32,504 nucleotides of DNA from contig PKZR01000270.1 in NCBI GenBank assembly GCA_003133815.1, positions 2,569-35,072 of the forward strand. The letters run 5' to 3'. Position 1 is the stretch's first letter, and every line of letters begins with the position of its first letter. This DNA is from Limisphaerales bacterium (GTDB lineage Bacteria; Verrucomicrobiota; Verrucomicrobiia; Limisphaerales; UBA11358). Shown piece by piece: positions 7,253-14,931 of the stretch. The notes under the pieces were generated by a model. It saw nothing but the letters and a program-made list of their open reading frames with translations. It had not been told where the DNA came from and searched no databases. Position numbers and translations under genes: made by a program.

Positions 7253-8185
7253 ATGCAAACCATCCGCCGCGCCGTCATTGATGTCGGCACCAACTCGATC
7301 AAATTGCTAGTGGCCGATGTCGCCGGGCGCGACGTGAAGCCGGTGCTTGAAGAAAGCAAGCAAACCCGGCTCGGCAAGGATTTTTATGAAACGCACCGGT
7401 TGCAGCCCGAAAGCGTTGCGCATACGGCGGCCGCAGTCTGGGAATTTGCGGAAATCGCGCGCGAAAAAAATTCCTCGTCCATCCGCGTCATAGCCACGAG
7501 CGCGGCACGGGATGCAAAAAACCCGACGGACCTGACCTCGGCAATCGAACGTGCGTCCGGACTGAAAACCGAAATCATTTCCGGCGTGCGCGAAGCCGAA
7601 TGGGTGTTTCAAGGCGTCACGACAGATTTGGAACTGGCGAAAACCCCGCTGCTTTTGCTCGACGTTGGCGGCGGCAGCACGGAATTTATCCTGGGCCACG
7701 GCGCGAAAAAAAATTTCGCCCACAGCTTTCCGCTTGGCACAGTGCGGCTGCTGGAAAAATTTCCTCACGGCGATCCGCCTTCGAAATCAGAATTTGCCTC
7801 GTGCCGCGATTGGTTGAGAAAATTCCTGCACGGTGAAGTCCGTCCGCAGCTCGAACCGGCGCTGAAAAATGAGACTGGTGAAATCCGGCTAGTCGGCACC
7901 GGCGGCACGACAAGCATCCTCGCGCGCATGTTGAAAAAACTGGACCGCTTTGACCGCGAAAAAATCGAACGGACGATATTGAGCTTCGAACAAATCGTCG
8001 CCAACAGGAATAATCTCTGGAAACTGCCGTTGGTCGAGCGCAAGGAAATTCCCGGTCTGCCGAAACTGCGCGCGGACGTGATTTTGACCGGCGCGCTGAT
8101 TTACGAAACCGTCATGGAAGAATTCGGCTTCAACGAACTCCGTGTCAGCACGCGAGGACTGCGCTTCGCGGCGGTGATGGACTGA
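7253..8185 (+). CDS. Ppx/GppA family exopolyphosphatase / pppGpp phosphatase
   Basis: 310 residues from the ATG at 7253 (MQTIRRAVIDVGTNSIKLLV). The phosphate-1 motif DVGTNSIKLLVAD and the phosphate-2 motif LLDVGGGSTEFILG of the ASKHA fold are intact, with the EAEWVFQGV stretch between and an Ala-Gly-like GTGGTTSILARM motif near residue 220. It lacks the C-terminal HD domain of long Ppx and GppA, matching the short form. The family hydrolyses inorganic polyphosphate and/or pppGpp; sequence alone does not say which. Neighbouring sixA supports a phosphate-signalling theme. Confidence 0.9.
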   Translation: MQTIRRAVIDVGTNSIKLLVADVAGRDVKPVLEESKQTRLGKDFYETHRLQPESVAHTAAAVWEFAEIAREKNSSSIRVIATSAARDAKNPTDLTSAIERASGLKTEIISGVREAEWVFQGVTTDLELAKTPLLLLDVGGGSTEFILGHGAKKNFAHSFPLGTVRLLEKFPHGDPPSKSEFASCRDWLRKFLHGEVRPQLEPALKNETGEIRLVGTGGTTSILARMLKKLDRFDREKIERTILSFEQIVANRNNLWKLPLVERKEIPGLPKLRADVILTGALIYETVMEEFGFNELRVSTRGLRFAAVMD

Positions 8186-8254
8186 AGATTTAAGACGACT
8201 GGCGGCTGTAAATTTGAAGCAGCGCGGCAATTGTAAATAGCATATCGTGAATAT

Positions 8255-9160
8255 ATGCGCGTTTTAATTGTCGGCTGCGGTTACGTCGGCGTGCCGCTTG
8301 GGGCGGAACTTGTCCGGCTCGGCCATGAAGTTTTCGGCCTGCGAAGAAATTTGTCCGCTGAAAGCGAACTGAAAACCGCCGGCATCCAGCCATTGTTCGG
8401 CGACGTGACGAAGCCGAACGAGTTGAAGAATTTGCCGCACGACTTCGATTGGGTCGTGAACTGTGTCGCGGCGGGCGGCGATGTGGAAAATTACCGCGAG
8501 GTTTATTTCAACGGCACAATAAATTTATTCGAATGGCTCGCCCCAAATCCTCCAAAAAAATTCGTCTATACAAGCAGCACAAGCGTCTATGCGCAAAACG
8601 ACGGCTCGCAGGTCAAGGAATCCAGCCCGACGGAACCGGCGGCGGAAACTTCCAAAATTCTCGTCGAGACAGAGAAAGTTTTGCTCCATGCGGTTGCGCA
8701 GAATAAATTTCCTGCGGTGATTTTGCGCGTCGTCGGAATTTACGGGCCGGACCGCGGACATTGGTTCAAACAATTCTTGAAAGACGCCGCGCACATCGAA
8801 GGCGACGGCGCGCGTTTCCTGAATATGATTCACCGCGACGACTTGGTCGGCTGCATCATCGCCGCTTTGAAAAACGGCCGACCCGGAGAAATTTACAATG
8901 CCACCGACGACGAGCCGGTGAACCAGTTGCATTTTTTCCAGTGGCTCGCGCAAGCCGTGGACAAGCCGCTCCCGCCGTCCGTCCCGGAAAATCCCGGAGA
9001 ATACCGCAGACGCGGCGTGACGAACAAACGCGTCTCGAACCGCAAATTGAAAATGGAACTCGGCCACCGGTTCAAGTATCCGAACTTCCGCATCGGCTAC
9101 AGCGCGGAATTGTTGCGGCTTGACCGCATGGGCAAACTGCACGGCATGCCAAACGATTAA
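8255..9160 (+). CDS. Atypical NAD(P)-binding epimerase/dehydratase-like SDR
   Basis: 301 residues. The N-terminal Rossmann motif is VLIVGCGYVGVPLG (residues 3-16), followed by FGDVTKP, a typical extended-SDR strand end, and the YTSSTSVYA active-site strand. The C-terminal half has the substrate-domain motif NMIHRDDLVGCIIAAL and YNATDDEP. The lysine of the YxxxK pair is in ETSKILVETE but the tyrosine is replaced by Ala, so normal SDR catalysis is doubtful; it resembles YeeZ-type atypical SDRs. Substrate is unknown. Its stop overlaps the glnK stop by four bases on the opposite strand. Confidence 0.85.
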   Translation: MRVLIVGCGYVGVPLGAELVRLGHEVFGLRRNLSAESELKTAGIQPLFGDVTKPNELKNLPHDFDWVVNCVAAGGDVENYREVYFNGTINLFEWLAPNPPKKFVYTSSTSVYAQNDGSQVKESSPTEPAAETSKILVETEKVLLHAVAQNKFPAVILRVVGIYGPDRGHWFKQFLKDAAHIEGDGARFLNMIHRDDLVGCIIAALKNGRPGEIYNATDDEPVNQLHFFQWLAQAVDKPLPPSVPENPGEYRRRGVTNKRVSNRKLKMELGHRFKYPNFRIGYSAELLRLDRMGKLHGMPND

Positions 9161-9495
9161 ATCGCGCTCTCGCCTTTTTCGTCGGTGCGGATGCGGATGG
9201 CTTCCTCGACGGTGGAGACAAAAATTTTGCCGTCGCCGATTTTTCCGGTCTTGGCGGCCTTGATGATTGCCGCGACAGCCGCATCCTTTAGCGCGTCGGC
9301 CACAACAGTCTCAATTTTTATCTTCGGCAGGAAGTCCACGGTGTATTCGCTGCCGCGATAAATTTCCGTGTGCCCTTTTTGACGGCCAAAACCCTTGACC
9401 TCGCTGACGGTCAGGCCCTGGATACCGAGTTCGTTGAGCGCGTCTTTGACCTCGGTAAGTTTGAACGGCTTGATGATGGCTTCGATTTTTTTCAT
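9157..9495 (-). CDS. glnK: P-II nitrogen regulatory protein
   Basis: 112 residues, the standard P-II length. The N-terminus MKKIEAIIKPFKLTEVKDAL, the T-loop with Tyr51 (YRGSEYTVDFLPK, the usual uridylylation site) and the ATP/2-oxoglutarate part (TGKIGDGKIFV, then AIRIRTDEKG) are complete. P-II trimers sense energy and 2-oxoglutarate and bind AmtB or glutamine synthetase regulators. The start is five bases after the amtB stop, the classical amtB-glnK order, so its likely target is the neighbouring ammonium channel. The name glnK is by context; sequence does not separate it from glnB. Confidence 0.95.
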   Translation of the reverse strand: MKKIEAIIKPFKLTEVKDALNELGIQGLTVSEVKGFGRQKGHTEIYRGSEYTVDFLPKIKIETVVADALKDAAVAAIIKAAKTGKIGDGKIFVSTVEEAIRIRTDEKGESAI

Positions 9496-9500
9496 AAATG

Positions 9501-10886
9501 TTATTCATTATACGCCCGTTCGCCATGTTGCGAAAGGTCTAGTCCGGCACTTTCTTCGTCCTGGTCCACGCGCAAGCCGGAGACGGCGTTTACAATTTTT
9601 AAAATCAGGAACGTGCCGATGCCCGCGAAGGCAACGGTGAAAATCACGCCAAGCAGCTGGGTAAAAAATTGATGCATGCCGCCGGCAAGCGACACGATTG
9701 CACCGTCAGCTTTGAAAGTGGTGGCGATGGCGGGATTGACCTCCGCGTTCGCAAAAAATCCAAGCATCAACATTCCAACGATGCTGCCGACGCCATGCAC
9801 TCCAAAAACATCCAACGAATCGTCGTAACCGCAAATGCTTTTTAATTTCGTCACCGCAAAATAGCAAATTGCGCCTGCGACGAGTCCGATGCAAAAGGCC
9901 GCCGGAATGCTCACGAATCCCGATGCCGGCGTGATGGTCGCCAAGCCCGCGACCATGCCCGCCGCCGCACCGAGCACACTTGGCCTTCCTTTTAATTTCC
10001 ATTCCAGTCCGGCCCAACTCAACGCCGCAGCCGCTGCGGAAAAATGGGTTGCTGCGAATGCGCTCGTCGCAAGCGCACCGGCATTGAGCGCGCTGCCAGC
10101 ATTGAATCCAAACCAGCCGACCCACAAAAGTCCCGTGCCGATCAGCGAGAGCACGACGTTGTGCGGCACCATCGGTTCGCGTGGAAAACCGTCGCGCTTG
10201 CCGAGCATGATCGCGAAGACCAGCGCCGACACGCCGGAACTGATATGCACGACCGTGCCGCCCGCGAAGTCGAGCACGGGAATTTCCCCGCCATTCGCCC
10301 AATTAAAATATCCACCTTTGCCCCAAACCATGTGGCAAAGTGGAAAATAAATCAGTGCGACCCAAAGCAACATGAATATCACATACGAACTGAACTTTAT
10401 TCGCTCCGCAACCGCACCGCTGATAAGCGCGGGTGTGATGATGGCAAACATCATTTGAAACAGCATGAATGTCTCCGCCGGAATCGTAGGCGCATAATCC
10501 GGATTCGGTGCCGTGCCGACGCCTTTCAAAAACAGGTGCGTAAACGGGTTGCCGCAAAACGCGTTACCCGGTGCGAAAGCCATGCTGTAGCCAAAAACCA
10601 TCCAGAGCGCTGAAATAATCGCCATCAAAATCAGACTGTGCATCATCGTGGACAGGACATTTTTCGTCCGCACCAGACCACCGTAAAAAAGAATCAAGCC
10701 TGGCGCTGTCATCATCAAAACCAGCGCAGAACTGGCAAGCAGCCAGGCGTTATCCCCGGAATTGATTGCAGGTGGACCCGTAACTGCCACATCGGCCGCA
10801 TGCGCCGAAGCGGCAAACAAAAATAAGATGGCAGCAACGGGGGGATTAAACACATTTCTTCTGCTGTTTGAATGAAAAAGGCTCAT
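9501..10886 (-). CDS. amtB: Ammonium transporter AmtB
   Basis: 461 residues from the ATG at 10886; a TTG five codons upstream is less likely. A signal peptide (hydrophobic core VAAILFLFAASAHA, cleavage after AHA) precedes about 11 membrane helices. Hallmarks are ALVLMMTAPGLILFYGGLVR, the first pore His in GGTVVHISSG, the second in VFGVHGVGS, and GLLWVGWFGFNAGSA. The channel conducts ammonium/ammonia across the inner membrane and is blocked by P-II when nitrogen is ample. It forms an operon with glnK and is divergent from mutS. The 100-base divergent spacer contains CATTG-TTGT-CAATG (10912-10925) but I see no clear promoter. Confidence 0.96.
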   Translation of the reverse strand: MSLFHSNSRRNVFNPPVAAILFLFAASAHAADVAVTGPPAINSGDNAWLLASSALVLMMTAPGLILFYGGLVRTKNVLSTMMHSLILMAIISALWMVFGYSMAFAPGNAFCGNPFTHLFLKGVGTAPNPDYAPTIPAETFMLFQMMFAIITPALISGAVAERIKFSSYVIFMLLWVALIYFPLCHMVWGKGGYFNWANGGEIPVLDFAGGTVVHISSGVSALVFAIMLGKRDGFPREPMVPHNVVLSLIGTGLLWVGWFGFNAGSALNAGALATSAFAATHFSAAAAALSWAGLEWKLKGRPSVLGAAAGMVAGLATITPASGFVSIPAAFCIGLVAGAICYFAVTKLKSICGYDDSLDVFGVHGVGSIVGMLMLGFFANAEVNPAIATTFKADGAIVSLAGGMHQFFTQLLGVIFTVAFAGIGTFLILKIVNAVSGLRVDQDEESAGLDLSQHGERAYNE

Positions 10887-10986
10887 GGATGTGAGGTTCA
10901 ACCATTTTTCACATTGTTGTCAATGCATGTATTGCTCAAAACTTGTTCGATTTTGTCCGCATTCGCGATTAGCCTGCCCGTCGCAA

Positions 10987-13644
10987 ATGTCCGCCGAAAC
11001 CCAACTCACGCCCATGATGGCGCAGTATCGCCGCATCAAAGGCGAACTGCCCAAGGATGCGCTGCTGCTCTTCCGCCTCGGCGATTTTTACGAGATGTTC
11101 TTCGAGGATGCGCAGGCCGGCGCGCAGCTCCTCAATCTTTCCCTCACCGCCCGCAACGGGATCCCGATGTGCGGCCTGCCGCATCACGCCGCCAATAGCT
11201 ACATCGCGCGCATTTTGAAAAGCGGACGCAAGGTCGCCATTTGCGATCAAACGGAGGAAGCACGTCCTGGAAAATTGGTGAACCGCGAGGTCACGCAAAT
11301 CCTCTCGCCCGGCACACATTTTGACGAACGGATGCTCGTCGCGGAACGAAATAATTTTTTGGCGTCAGTTTATCCGTCGGGAAAAATCTTCGGCCTCGCG
11401 CTGGTGGATTTGACCACCGGCGATTTTCTGACGACCGAACTGGAAAACGAATCCGCTTTGCTCGCCGAACTGGAACGCTTGCGGCCGGCGGAAATTATTT
11501 TCCCGACCGAAGCGGTGGCGCTGCGTGATTTGCTGCGCGGCGCATTCCGGATTTTGAGCGGCTACGACGACTGGACGTTCGCGCCGGAAACCGCGTTTTA
11601 CACGGTGAAGGAACAGTTCAAAGTCGCCTCGCTCGATGGCTTCGGCCTTAAAGACAAAACCGCCGCCATCGGCGCGGCGGGCGGCGCGCTGCATTATCTC
11701 ACACAAAACCTGCGGCGCGACGTAAAGCACCTCACGCGCATTTCTTTTTACCAGCGCAGCGATTTTCTCACACTCGATTACACGACGCTGCGGCACCTGG
11801 AAATTCTCGAACCGCAGCATCACGATGCCCCGCGCAACGCCAGTCTTTATGGCGCGCTGAATAAAACCGTCACGCCGATGGGCGCGCGGCTCCTGCGCAA
11901 CTGGCTCTCGCAGCCGCTCGCCAAAGTGGACCCCATTCACCAGCGGCAAGACGCAGTGGAAACGTTCATCAACAATTCATTCGGCCTCGATGCCTTTCGT
12001 CAGCAGTTAGCGCAGGTGCGCGATTTGGAACGGACGCTCGGCCGTTTGAGTTCCGGCAGCGGCAATGCTCGCGATTTGGTCGCATTGCGTTTGGCACTTG
12101 ATCAAATCCCCGCGCTGAAACAAATTCTCCAAAACCTCGTGGCCGCCGACGTGAAGAGGCTCAATTTAAAAGAAGAAAGTCAGAGCCTCCTGACGTCGGC
12201 TGTTACAAACGAATTAAAAGACGCGCCGTCGAAGAATTCCTGCCTGCTGGCGGCCTTAAATTCGCAAATCTCCGAATCACCCGACCTCGTCGAATTAATT
12301 TCCCGCGCCATCGTGGACGAGCCGCCGCTGCCCATCAAGGAAGGCGGCATGATCCGCGACGGCTTCGACGCGGCACTCGACGAGCTCCGCACCGCCCAGC
12401 GCGGCGGCAAAGATTGGATCGCCAAGTTGCAAGCCGATGAGATCACCGCCACCGGAATTTCGTCGCTCAAAGTCCGTTTCAATTCGGTTTTTGGATATTA
12501 CATCGAAGTCACCAAGTCCAATCTCGACAAGGTGCCGCCGCATTATCATCGCAAACAGACCGTCGCGAATGGCGAGCGTTTCATCACGCCGGAACTGAAA
12601 GCGATGGAGGGAAAAATTCTCGGCGCGGAAGAGCGCAGCGTGAAGCTGGAATACGAAATTTTCCAGCGCGTGCGCGAGGAAGTTTTGGGCCAGTTGCCAA
12701 AAATCCAGCAAACCGCTTCCGCGCTGGCACAACTAGACGTGCTCGCGTCGTTCGCCGTAATCGCACGGCTGCATAATTATTGCCGTCCGCAAATTTCCGA
12801 CGAAGGCGTTTTGCAAATCCGCGACGGCCGGCATCCGGTGTTGGAACAGCAGCTGGTCGAGGAACGCTTTGTGCCGAATGACACGGGGCTGGCTTCTTTG
12901 GAGCGCGGGCTTCAGCCCGCTTCATTATCTGCAGACGAAAGTGCGTTGAAGCGGCCTGAAGGCCGCGCTCCACAAATCGCTTTGATCACCGGGCCGAACA
13001 TGGCGGGCAAATCCACTTACATCCGGCAGGTCGCGCTGCTCACGCTGCTCGCGCACACGGGCTGTTTTGTGCCGGCGGCGGAAGCGCGAATCGACCTCGT
13101 GGACCGTATTTTTACGCGCATCGGCGCTAGCGACGATTTGTCGCGCGGGCAATCCACGTTCATGGTGGAGATGACCGAGACGGCGAACATTTTGAACAAC
13201 GCCACGCCGCGCAGCCTTATCGTGCTGGACGAAATCGGGCGCGGCACCAGCACGTTCGACGGACTTTCGCTCGCATGGAGCATCGTGGAATTCCTGCACA
13301 ATCAGGTCGGCGCCAAAACGCTGTTCGCCACGCACTATCACGAGTTAACCGAGCTTTCAGCCCGCCTGCCGCGCATCAAGAATTTCAACGTCGCCGTGCG
13401 CGAATGGCATGATCAGATCGTGTTCCTCCGTAAAATCGTCGAGGGCGGCACGGACAAAAGCTATGGCATCCAGGTCGCGCGGCTCGCGGGCGTGCCGAAA
13501 GAGGTTTTGGAACGCGCCAAACAAATTCTTGGCAACTTGGAAGAATCCGAGCTGACGCCGGAAGGCAACGTGCGCCCGCAAGCGCGTCAGCGCAGCAAAC
13601 TGCAGAATCTTCCCACGCCGCCGCAGATGGATTTGTTCGGGTAA
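10987..13644 (+). CDS. mutS: DNA mismatch repair protein MutS
   Basis: 885 residues from the ATG at 10987 (MSAETQLTPMMAQYRRIKG). MutS clamps onto mismatched DNA and, with ATP, recruits MutL. The mismatch-reading Phe-Tyr-Glu is at 34-36 (GDFYEMF); the connector, lever and clamp domains follow; the ATPase has Walker A GPNMAGKST near 669-677, a Walker B in LIVLDEIGRGTSTFDG, and the FATHYHELTEL motif. The C-terminus ends in QMDLFG, like other MutS1 proteins. Odd: about 24 residues (near 638-662) sit between FVPNDTGLAS and the strand IALITGPN where relatives have a short linker, and they are encoded by a compound palindrome (12900-12971). The frame stays open and all motifs remain. Confidence 0.96.
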   Translation: MSAETQLTPMMAQYRRIKGELPKDALLLFRLGDFYEMFFEDAQAGAQLLNLSLTARNGIPMCGLPHHAANSYIARILKSGRKVAICDQTEEARPGKLVNREVTQILSPGTHFDERMLVAERNNFLASVYPSGKIFGLALVDLTTGDFLTTELENESALLAELERLRPAEIIFPTEAVALRDLLRGAFRILSGYDDWTFAPETAFYTVKEQFKVASLDGFGLKDKTAAIGAAGGALHYLTQNLRRDVKHLTRISFYQRSDFLTLDYTTLRHLEILEPQHHDAPRNASLYGALNKTVTPMGARLLRNWLSQPLAKVDPIHQRQDAVETFINNSFGLDAFRQQLAQVRDLERTLGRLSSGSGNARDLVALRLALDQIPALKQILQNLVAADVKRLNLKEESQSLLTSAVTNELKDAPSKNSCLLAALNSQISESPDLVELISRAIVDEPPLPIKEGGMIRDGFDAALDELRTAQRGGKDWIAKLQADEITATGISSLKVRFNSVFGYYIEVTKSNLDKVPPHYHRKQTVANGERFITPELKAMEGKILGAEERSVKLEYEIFQRVREEVLGQLPKIQQTASALAQLDVLASFAVIARLHNYCRPQISDEGVLQIRDGRHPVLEQQLVEERFVPNDTGLASLERGLQPASLSADESALKRPEGRAPQIALITGPNMAGKSTYIRQVALLTLLAHTGCFVPAAEARIDLVDRIFTRIGASDDLSRGQSTFMVEMTETANILNNATPRSLIVLDEIGRGTSTFDGLSLAWSIVEFLHNQVGAKTLFATHYHELTELSARLPRIKNFNVAVREWHDQIVFLRKIVEGGTDKSYGIQVARLAGVPKEVLERAKQILGNLEESELTPEGNVRPQARQRSKLQNLPTPPQMDLFG
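12900..12971. repeat. 72-base compound palindrome inserted in frame in mutS
   Basis: Two hairpins, GCGGGC-TTCA-GCCCGC (12905-12920) and GCGGCC-TGAA-GGCCGC (12951-12966), lie inside a larger inverted repeat whose outer arms are GGAGCGCGG (12900-12908) and CCGCGCTCC (12963-12971), with GCTTC/GAAGC just inside. The left and right arms differ by compensating changes, which keep each hairpin paired. The element is exactly 24 codons, so it adds residues without shifting the frame. It has the architecture of a REP/BIME-type mobile palindrome. No second copy is present in this window. Confidence 0.75.
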
Positions 13645-13986
13645 GTTCTGCCGGAAGTTTTCAGTACGCGTCATGGCCGCAGAACGTCGCAGTCAAAAGT
13701 TCTTTGCCACCTTCTTCTCGTCGCCAGCAATTCCATCGGCGAAGATGAAAAATGGCTCAAACTATCGCCTTGATAAGAGGACATCCTAGTCCGCCAAGAG
13801 GATGATTCCACCTGACACGACTCTGTCCTCGCTTTAAACGATAATGCTATCGTTTTTCTATAAGACAGCAGCTTGGTGCTAGAGGACATACACTTTCGAC
13901 AATTAAAGATAGGCTTTTGACAATAGGAGGTAAGCGTGCTACCAGCCGAAATGCTATTTCTACAAGCGTAACGAGGCGTTCGGCAC
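13645..13986. other. Unassigned low-GC spacer after mutS
   Basis: About 340 bases clearly richer in A+T than the flanking genes, with no convincing start, ribosome site or protein motif. An open minus-strand frame crosses it but continues antisense through the winged-helix gene and is Ser-rich, as expected of a shadow. On the plus strand a short open stretch from about 13845 contains Leu-Ser-Thr-Ile-Lys followed by Arg-Leu-Leu-Thr-Ile-Gly-Gly, faintly like the tail of some DDE transposases, but this is too weak to call. It may be a decayed insertion or leader DNA of the next gene. Confidence 0.4.
13836..13857 (+). terminator. Possible weak terminator hairpin downstream of mutS
   Basis: AAACGATA-ATGC-TATCGTTT is a perfect 8-base-arm hairpin followed by two further T residues, giving a run of five T on the plus strand. 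The stem is A+T rich and lies 190 bases past the mutS stop, so a rho-independent terminator is possible but weak; an operator is the alternative. Confidence 0.3.
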
Positions 13987-14039
13987 GGCAATTTTGCCCT
14001 CCGGAACCTCAATTTTGCCAATAAAAACAGCATTTTATT
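13987..14039 (+). promoter_or_regulatory. Operator-like repeats upstream of the winged-helix gene at 14040
   Basis: CAATTTTGCC occurs twice, at 13989-13998 and 14010-14019, 21 bases apart, which is two turns of the helix. The first copy is part of the palindrome GGCAATTTTGCC (13987-13998). A further AATAAAA/TTTTATT inverted repeat (14020-14026 and 14033-14039) abuts the start codon, and no Shine-Dalgarno sequence is seen. The same-face spacing fits binding of two dimers, most simply autoregulation by the downstream product. Confidence 0.38.
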
Positions 14040-14360
14040 ATGAATCCATACGAAATACCCGCTTCCATTCAACCGTTGCCCAATCGCGCGCTGCTGGCGG
14101 CGGCTTTGGCCGCCGAAAGCCGCTGGATAATTCTCAAGGAATTGACCAAGGGCGAGCCGCGCATGACGATGGAACTGGCGCGGCTCATCGGGACCAGCCC
14201 CGACGCCACGGCCAAGCAGATGATCATGTTGCGCCGCGCCGGCTTGGTAGAGCAGGTTTACGGAAAGCTTTACACGATTCCGAAAAAATATCTGCCGCAA
14301 CCCGGCCAGCCCGTCGTGGATTTCGGCCATTGCCTGCTCCGGCTGGATGCTGCGGGGTAA
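14040..14360 (+). CDS. Small winged-helix (ArsR-like) DNA-binding protein
   Basis: 106 residues from ATG 14040. The helix-turn-helix is in TMELARLIGTSPDATAKQMI, after a helix AAESRWIILKEL, and followed by RRAGLVEQVYGKLYTI, which is a wing. The C-terminus (VVDFGHCLLRLDAA) would form the last strand and helix. Such solitary ArsR-like proteins are numerous in Verrucomicrobiota; the target is unknown. No metal-binding Cys motif of classical ArsR/SmtB is present. It is flanked by spacer DNA and repeats, and is probably a single-gene unit that regulates itself through the repeats at 13987-14019. Confidence 0.75.
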   Translation: MNPYEIPASIQPLPNRALLAAALAAESRWIILKELTKGEPRMTMELARLIGTSPDATAKQMIMLRRAGLVEQVYGKLYTIPKKYLPQPGQPVVDFGHCLLRLDAAG

Positions 14361-14365
14361 ATCCA

Positions 14366-14427
14366 GCGCCGTAGGCGCGGCATATTTGTAGAATCCAGAA
14401 TAAAAACGAACCAAGCTCCGCAGGAGC
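14366..14427. repeat. Pair of small interspersed-type hairpins
   Basis: GCGCC-GTA-GGCGC (14366-14378) is followed 36 bases on by GCTCC-GCA-GGAGC (14415-14427), joined by an A+T-rich spacer with TTTGTAGAA. The same build (NGCTCC-GYA-GGAGCN hairpins next to TTTGTAGAA) is, from memory, dispersed in many copies in Verrucomicrobiota and Planctomycetota genomes; I cannot confirm that here. No coding potential. The stretch 14428-14550 between it and the next repeat holds nothing I can name. Confidence 0.5.
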
Positions 14428-14550
14428 GAAATCGTCTACCATGAATTTGTTGTTAAAACGATGGCCGACCGTGAAAAGGCCAGCACGACAAACGTAAACC
14501 AACTATTTCTTTCGGAGCCAAATCAAATTGAAAAGCGTTAAAGAATTTTC

Positions 14551-14603
14551 ACCGCGAACCACGCGAAATACGCGAACGGAATTTCTTTCGCGTGGTTCGC
14601 GGT
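14551..14603. repeat. 18-bp perfect inverted repeat
   Basis: ACCGCGAACCACGCGAAA (14551-14568) and its exact complement (14586-14603) enclose a 17-base loop. The arms themselves contain the short repeated unit ACGCGAA, which appears again in the loop. It starts 14 bases past the stop codon of the detached dinG end (14617) on the minus strand, so it may be the original dinG terminator; there is no T tract, so it could instead be an interspersed repeat. Confidence 0.55.
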
Positions 14604-14616
14604 TGCAATTCCCGGC

Positions 14617-14694
14617 TTAAACAATTTCCACCGGACATTTTAGCAGCGCGTCGAGAAAAGCCTGACCGTATTGGTTTGTCAAAATCCGGTTGTC
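14617..14694 (-). pseudogene. Detached second copy of the dinG 3' end
   Basis: On the minus strand these bases encode the last 25 codons of DinG, from NRILT to EIV and a stop. Compared with the functional end at 15192-15266, 65 of 75 bases are identical, and four residues differ (Lys to Asn, Ser to Ala, Pro to Leu, Gln to Pro). Homology stops sharply at both sides: after base 14694, and before the stop codon. There is no start or upstream coding part, so it is a fragment. It lies 572 bases from the real end with the toxin-antitoxin pair between the two copies, so I read it as the displaced original end. Confidence 0.85.
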
Positions 14695-14724
14695 ATTTCA
14701 TCAAACATCGGCAACATTGATTAC

Positions 14725-14931
14725 ATGAGCGCAGCGCAAGCCACGGCGGATGTTTTTGTTACGGCCTTCAAAAGCTTGAAGCGCCGCGAGCGCGAAGTCG
14801 TTTTGGAAAAAATGCTCGCCGACGAGGATCTTTCCGAAGATTTTGCCGACACGCTTGCGTTGGAAGCCCGCCGTCATCAGCCGCGCCAGTCTTTTCGCCA
14901 GACGCTGAAGGAACTGAACGTCCGCGCGTGA
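14725..14931 (+). CDS. Antitoxin of a RelB/ParD-like type II pair
   Basis: 68 residues from ATG 14725 (MSAAQATADVFVTAFKSL); a longer frame from 14671 would run into the dinG fragment. The protein is short, helical and charged (KRREREVVLEKMLADEDL), ending in a helix with RRHQPRQSFRQTLKELNVRA that could wrap the toxin. Antitoxins neutralise the partner and repress their own promoter; no operator is evident. Its TGA overlaps the toxin GTG (GTGA, 14928-14931), the usual coupling. Family is assigned mainly by the toxin. Confidence 0.78.
   Translation: MSAAQATADVFVTAFKSLKRREREVVLEKMLADEDLSEDFADTLALEARRHQPRQSFRQTLKELNVRA

Noticed and set aside
10308..10340. CTTTGCC and GGCAAAG inverted pair resembling the ACTTTG operator
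   Set aside because: Spacing is much longer than five bases and the pair lies inside amtB coding sequence.
10912..10925. CATTG-TTGT-CAATG palindrome in the amtB-mutS spacer as a regulator site
   Set aside because: Arms of only five bases; expected often by chance. No sigma-54 or standard promoter pattern could be fitted around it.
10885..10986. Earlier mutS start at 10885
   Set aside because: The 34 extra residues are Cys/His-rich and unlike MutS N-termini; the ATG at 10987 gives a typical start.
13671..14414. 247-codon minus-strand open frame
   Set aside because: It runs antisense through the winged-helix gene and a spacer, is Ser/Arg-rich with no domain, and has no ribosome site; taken as a shadow frame.
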